From Desulfobacteraceae bacterium (lineage in GTDB: Bacteria > Desulfobacterota > Desulfobacteria > Desulfobacterales > Desulfobacteraceae), in contig JAFLJU010000270.1 in assembly GCA_022712835.1 (NCBI GenBank), positions 1-7,787 on the forward strand: a stretch of DNA of 7,787 nucleotides, written 5' to 3'. The notes beneath the pieces were generated by a model that did no database searches, was not told the DNA's origin, and worked only from the letters and a program-made list of their open reading frames with translations. Of the stretch, positions 5,155 to 7,787 are shown in pieces (within the stretch, counting starts at the first letter, position 1; every line of letters starts with the position of its first letter). A program made the translations under genes and the position numbers.

Positions 5155-7308
5155 TTATATCAAACAAGACCTGATTTCCTTGAGCAGATCATTCATTATC
5201 AACGGCTTTTCGAAATAAGAGGAAATTCCAATGGAAAGCGCTTTTTCTTTGTTAATGCTCTCACTGTACCCCGTACAGAGAAAAATCTGCTGCTCTGGCC
5301 TTTTCTCAAGCACTTTAAGTGCAAGGGTCCAGCCTGTCATCAGCGGCATTGTCATATCCGTAATAATAAGATCGAATAAATCCGGAGCTCTCTCAAATGC
5401 CTCAAATGCCTCTAATCCATTTTTAAAAATATCGACGTTATACCCATAATCTTTTAAAAGAGCTTGAATGGAAAAAAGGATATCTTCATCATCATCAACA
5501 ACCATTATCCTTTCAGTCCCGCCCTTTATAACTTCTTTTTTTCCCGGCTCCTTGGCTTCAAGGCTTTTTTCCACTACGGGTAAATACACATAAAAGGAAG
5601 ACCCCTGCCCCGGCTCACTGGAAACCTTGATATATCCATTATGCTCTTCAACGATCCCCGATACCAGTGCCAGCCCAAATCCAGACCCTTTTTGGCTCCC
5701 TTCCTTGATCCCTTTTGTGGTAAAATAGGGATCAAAAATTTTTTGCCGGGTCTCGAAATCCATGCCATGACCGGTATCACTGACTTCCAATTCCAAATAA
5801 TTTCCAGGTGGAAGATCAGGTTCAACACTCCTTGCCTGATCGCATATTTCAATTTCCTTTAACCGAACGGAAAGAATGCCGCCGGTTTCAAACATGGCAT
5901 GGTAGGCATTGGTACAAAGATTCATAGCAACCTGATGAATCTTTGCCGGGTCAGCCAGCACAAATTTATCTATAAACAGATCTTCTTTGATCTCAATTGT
6001 TGAAGGCATGGATACACGCAACAGCTTGAGTGCCTCTTTAACCACAAGGGATATTTTTACGGGGTGTTTTTCATTTTTAGAATGTCTGCTTACAGTCAGT
6101 ATTTGCTGCACCATTTCAGCCGCTTTTTTCCCTGCCTTCATCACCATATCTATGTGTCTGCTAGCCTTTTCCGGGTTGTCCAAGTTATTTTTTGCCAATT
6201 GGGAATAACCAAAGATCCCGCTAAGGATGTTGTTAAAATCATGGGCAATACCGCCGGCCAAATTACCGATGGCTTCCATTTTCTGAGCCTGTCTTAGCTG
6301 GGCTTCTATTTTCTTCTGCTCGGTCATGTCCTTGAAATAATTTAAGGTTGCTGGCTTGTCCTCCCAGAGGATAAAACCCCTATTCAGCTGCCCCCAGAGA
6401 ACATCCCCTTTTTTGGTAACAATTTTTAGTAACTCGCTTCCCCCGGGCTTATCTGGGCCCGTTCCGGGTCCATGTTTTTCCAATAGTGTGTCTCTGTAAT
6501 CAAGATGAATCAGCCCATGGAAGGATTTTCCCAAAAGAGCCTCCTTTGAATATCCTAACATGTCAACGGTTCTTTGATTCAAAAATTTAAATATTCCGTC
6601 CTGGGTGATAAAGATGGCATCGGCTGCCGTTTCAACAAGGACACGGTATTTTTTATATGTTTTACGGGTTTCATGGTAAGAGGCAAGCAATTTTTTGTTG
6701 GTAGACTCCAGTTGGCGGGTCTTTTCAAAATTTTCCTTTGACTCTTTTTCAGCCTTTTCAATTAACCAAGACCTATAGGCCATGATCTTTTTGGTCACCA
6801 TAAATGATATTAGGATCAGGCCGAGACAGACCGTATAAACCTCAAGAGCCCGGGGAGAAATTTCATATTTCCCGGGAATGGCAAAGATGAAATAGTGCAG
6901 AACAATGGATAGGGTTGCAAAGCCCGTTGAGATATAAGCATAGAGGATATTGTTGGTAATCTGTGAGGAAATAAATAGTAAAAACAGATGAAACATGGTT
7001 ATGCCATAGACGTTATACGGGTCACCACCAGGCCACCCGTTGAAAACCATTATGAAAACCATCAGATTGCCGGATATGATTGCTATCAATTTTGACAATT
7101 CATAATGCCCCAAACGAAGCAGAACCCATACAACCCCATCTAATATAATCATCGCCTTTATTGCATTGGCAGCAAAGGGAGTGTTATTCCTAATTAATAA
7201 AAGAGAAACAAGCATCAGGAAGAGAAAAACATATGTGCTGGACATTATTCTCTTAATCTGATGCTCCATTTCAGTGACAGCCGTAGAGACCACAGGATTC
7301 TGCTCCAT
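5155..7308 (-). CDS. Membrane-bound hybrid sensor histidine kinase (6 TM, PAS, HisKA, HATPase, REC)
   Basis: This 717-residue hybrid kinase belongs in the inner membrane. Residues 25-176 contain six predicted membrane helices (about 25-40, 46-65, 71-90, 101-117, 120-144, 154-176) with short loops and no large periplasmic sensor, so a ligand would be sensed in or near the membrane; I cannot name this membrane domain. A coiled coil (about 182-220) leads to a PAS domain (about 221-330). The HisKA H-box GGIAHDFNNIL carries phosphoacceptor His356. ATPase boxes follow: N463/N467 (NLCTNAYHAM), SDTGHGM at 510-516, FDPYFTTK at 525-532 and GSGFGLALV at 541-549. A C-terminal receiver (about 600-717) has acidic D605-D607, phosphoacceptor D651, T679 and K701. 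All catalytic residues are present, so it should be active. No Hpt protein or DNA-binding response regulator is encoded in the window, so its output is unknown. It starts 3 bases after the stop of a mini-chemoreceptor gene whose last codons contain its ribosome site, so the two are probably co-translated. Confidence 0.95.
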   Translation of the reverse strand: MEQNPVVSTAVTEMEHQIKRIMSSTYVFLFLMLVSLLLIRNNTPFAANAIKAMIILDGVVWVLLRLGHYELSKLIAIISGNLMVFIMVFNGWPGGDPYNVYGITMFHLFLLFISSQITNNILYAYISTGFATLSIVLHYFIFAIPGKYEISPRALEVYTVCLGLILISFMVTKKIMAYRSWLIEKAEKESKENFEKTRQLESTNKKLLASYHETRKTYKKYRVLVETAADAIFITQDGIFKFLNQRTVDMLGYSKEALLGKSFHGLIHLDYRDTLLEKHGPGTGPDKPGGSELLKIVTKKGDVLWGQLNRGFILWEDKPATLNYFKDMTEQKKIEAQLRQAQKMEAIGNLAGGIAHDFNNILSGIFGYSQLAKNNLDNPEKASRHIDMVMKAGKKAAEMVQQILTVSRHSKNEKHPVKISLVVKEALKLLRVSMPSTIEIKEDLFIDKFVLADPAKIHQVAMNLCTNAYHAMFETGGILSVRLKEIEICDQARSVEPDLPPGNYLELEVSDTGHGMDFETRQKIFDPYFTTKGIKEGSQKGSGFGLALVSGIVEEHNGYIKVSSEPGQGSSFYVYLPVVEKSLEAKEPGKKEVIKGGTERIMVVDDDEDILFSIQALLKDYGYNVDIFKNGLEAFEAFERAPDLFDLIITDMTMPLMTGWTLALKVLEKRPEQQIFLCTGYSESINKEKALSIGISSYFEKPLIMNDLLKEIRSCLI

Positions 7309-7311
7309 AAT

Positions 7312-7787
7312 TTAAACCTTAAACCGGCTCACCATCTGATCAAGCTGGGCTGACAGCCTTGAAAGATCTTCCGCGCTCAGGCTGACCCGGTCACTTCTGT
7401 CAGCCATTTGTCTTGATGATTGATTGACCGTATTAATATCTTTTGTGATTTCCTGGGCCACCATGGAACTCTGGCTCACACTCAGGTTCACCTCTTCAAT
7501 GCCAGCGGATGCCTGGGAAATATTCTCGGCAATCTCCATTGTGGCTGAGGACTGCTCCTCCACCGCCGCGGCAATGGTGGATACAATATCACTGACTTCG
7601 GTGATGACCATGGAAATTTCATCCATTCCGGTCAAGGCACTGCGGGAACTATCCTGGGTTACCATTCCGCCACCGGATTCAATCAGGGCCTTTGATGCTG
7701 TGTTTACGGAAATGACACCCACAATCAACATGGGTATCAACACCGCAAATGCACCTCCGCCAATTAATTTTCCCCTTAATTTAAGAT
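7312..7787 (-). CDS. Headless methyl-accepting chemotaxis protein-like protein (5' end at or just beyond window edge)
   Basis: The frame is open to the window edge and gives 157 residues. An internal GTG at 7743-7741 is not a convincing start, because the codons before it (LKLRGKLIGGGAFA) continue a normal chemoreceptor N-terminus; the true start probably lies a few codons outside. The protein begins with a basic cytoplasmic tip and one transmembrane helix (GGGAFAVLIPMLIVGVISV). After NTASKALIESGG (about 7710-7666) it passes directly into the descending coiled coil of a chemoreceptor signalling domain (DEISMVITEVSDIVSTIAAA, VEEQSSATMEIAENI) and ends with the typical LSRLSAQLDQMVSRFKV. Missing are the ligand-binding domain, second membrane helix, HAMP, ascending helix and the conserved hairpin tip that contacts CheA and CheW. 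It therefore cannot signal as an ordinary receptor. It could be an in-frame deletion remnant or a true small membrane coiled-coil protein. Coupling to the kinase gene (3-base gap) suggests a linked role or at least shared expression. Confidence 0.8.
   Translation of the reverse strand, partial: LKLRGKLIGGGAFAVLIPMLIVGVISVNTASKALIESGGGMVTQDSSRSALTGMDEISMVITEVSDIVSTIAAAVEEQSSATMEIAENISQASAGIEEVNLSVSQSSMVAQEITKDINTVNQSSRQMADRSDRVSLSAEDLSRLSAQLDQMVSRFKV
7317..7321 (-). promoter_or_regulatory. Shine-Dalgarno site of the histidine kinase inside the mini-chemoreceptor gene
   Basis: Read on the minus strand, TAAGG lies within the last codons of the upstream gene (TTT AAG GTT TAA) and ends 8 bases before the kinase ATG at 7308-7306. 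This supports that start and translational coupling. Confidence 0.65.

Noticed and set aside
5641..5862. Plus-strand open frame within the histidine kinase gene
   Set aside because: It overlaps the ATPase boxes of the kinase on the other strand, and its translation resembles no known family.
7312..7743. GTG at 7743 as the start of the short chemoreceptor-like gene
   Set aside because: The codons before it continue a typical basic N-terminus and the front half of the membrane helix, so this start would cut the helix in two.
7312..7787. Calling the chemoreceptor-like gene a pseudogene
   Set aside because: The frame is intact with a natural C-terminus and a coupled downstream gene. Deletion decay is possible but is not shown by the sequence.
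1..7787. CRISPR arrays, tRNA or rRNA genes, insertion sequences, phage attachment sites
   Set aside because: No regularly spaced repeats, cloverleaf sequence, transposase frame or terminal inverted repeats were found; almost every base is in ordinary coding sequence.

Overview
The window looks like chromosomal DNA of a strictly anaerobic, probably sulfate-reducing member of the Desulfobacterota (Desulfobacterales type). This is an inference from three things: a tungsten-type aldehyde:ferredoxin oxidoreductase beside an iron-dependent alcohol dehydrogenase and a polyferredoxin, the abundance of signalling proteins, and moderate GC content. No taxonomic marker gene is present. No IS element, tRNA, rRNA or CRISPR array was seen, and no stretch over 300 bases lacks a gene.

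Positions 1-5093, plus strand, hold five tightly packed co-directional genes. They are the C-terminal part of a group III iron-containing alcohol dehydrogenase, an aldehyde ferredoxin oxidoreductase (AOR) family enzyme, a small ferredoxin with four [4Fe-4S] motifs, a TetR/AcrR-type repressor, and a GAF / HD-GYP / PilZ protein of cyclic-di-GMP signalling. Gaps are 0 to 24 bases, and two stop codons lie inside the next gene's Shine-Dalgarno sequence, so this is very probably one operon. The first three products form a plausible alcohol <-> aldehyde <-> carboxylate pathway with ferredoxin as electron carrier. The TetR protein is the likely local regulator. The fifth gene would tie the metabolic module to c-di-GMP turnover. 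A rho-independent terminator at 5123-5147 closes the operon.

Positions 5155-7787, minus strand, hold a convergent signalling pair. A six-helix membrane hybrid histidine kinase (PAS, HisKA, HATPase, REC) lies 3 bases downstream of an unusual short chemoreceptor-like gene. That upstream protein joins the first transmembrane segment of a methyl-accepting chemotaxis protein directly to the C-terminal descending helix. It lacks the sensor domain, HAMP domain and the conserved signalling hairpin tip.

The points most worth a second look are the headless mini-chemoreceptor coupled to the kinase, a run of nine C residues inside the PilZ part of the HD-GYP gene that could act as a phase-variation switch, and the placement of a c-di-GMP phosphodiesterase in an aldehyde/alcohol redox operon.
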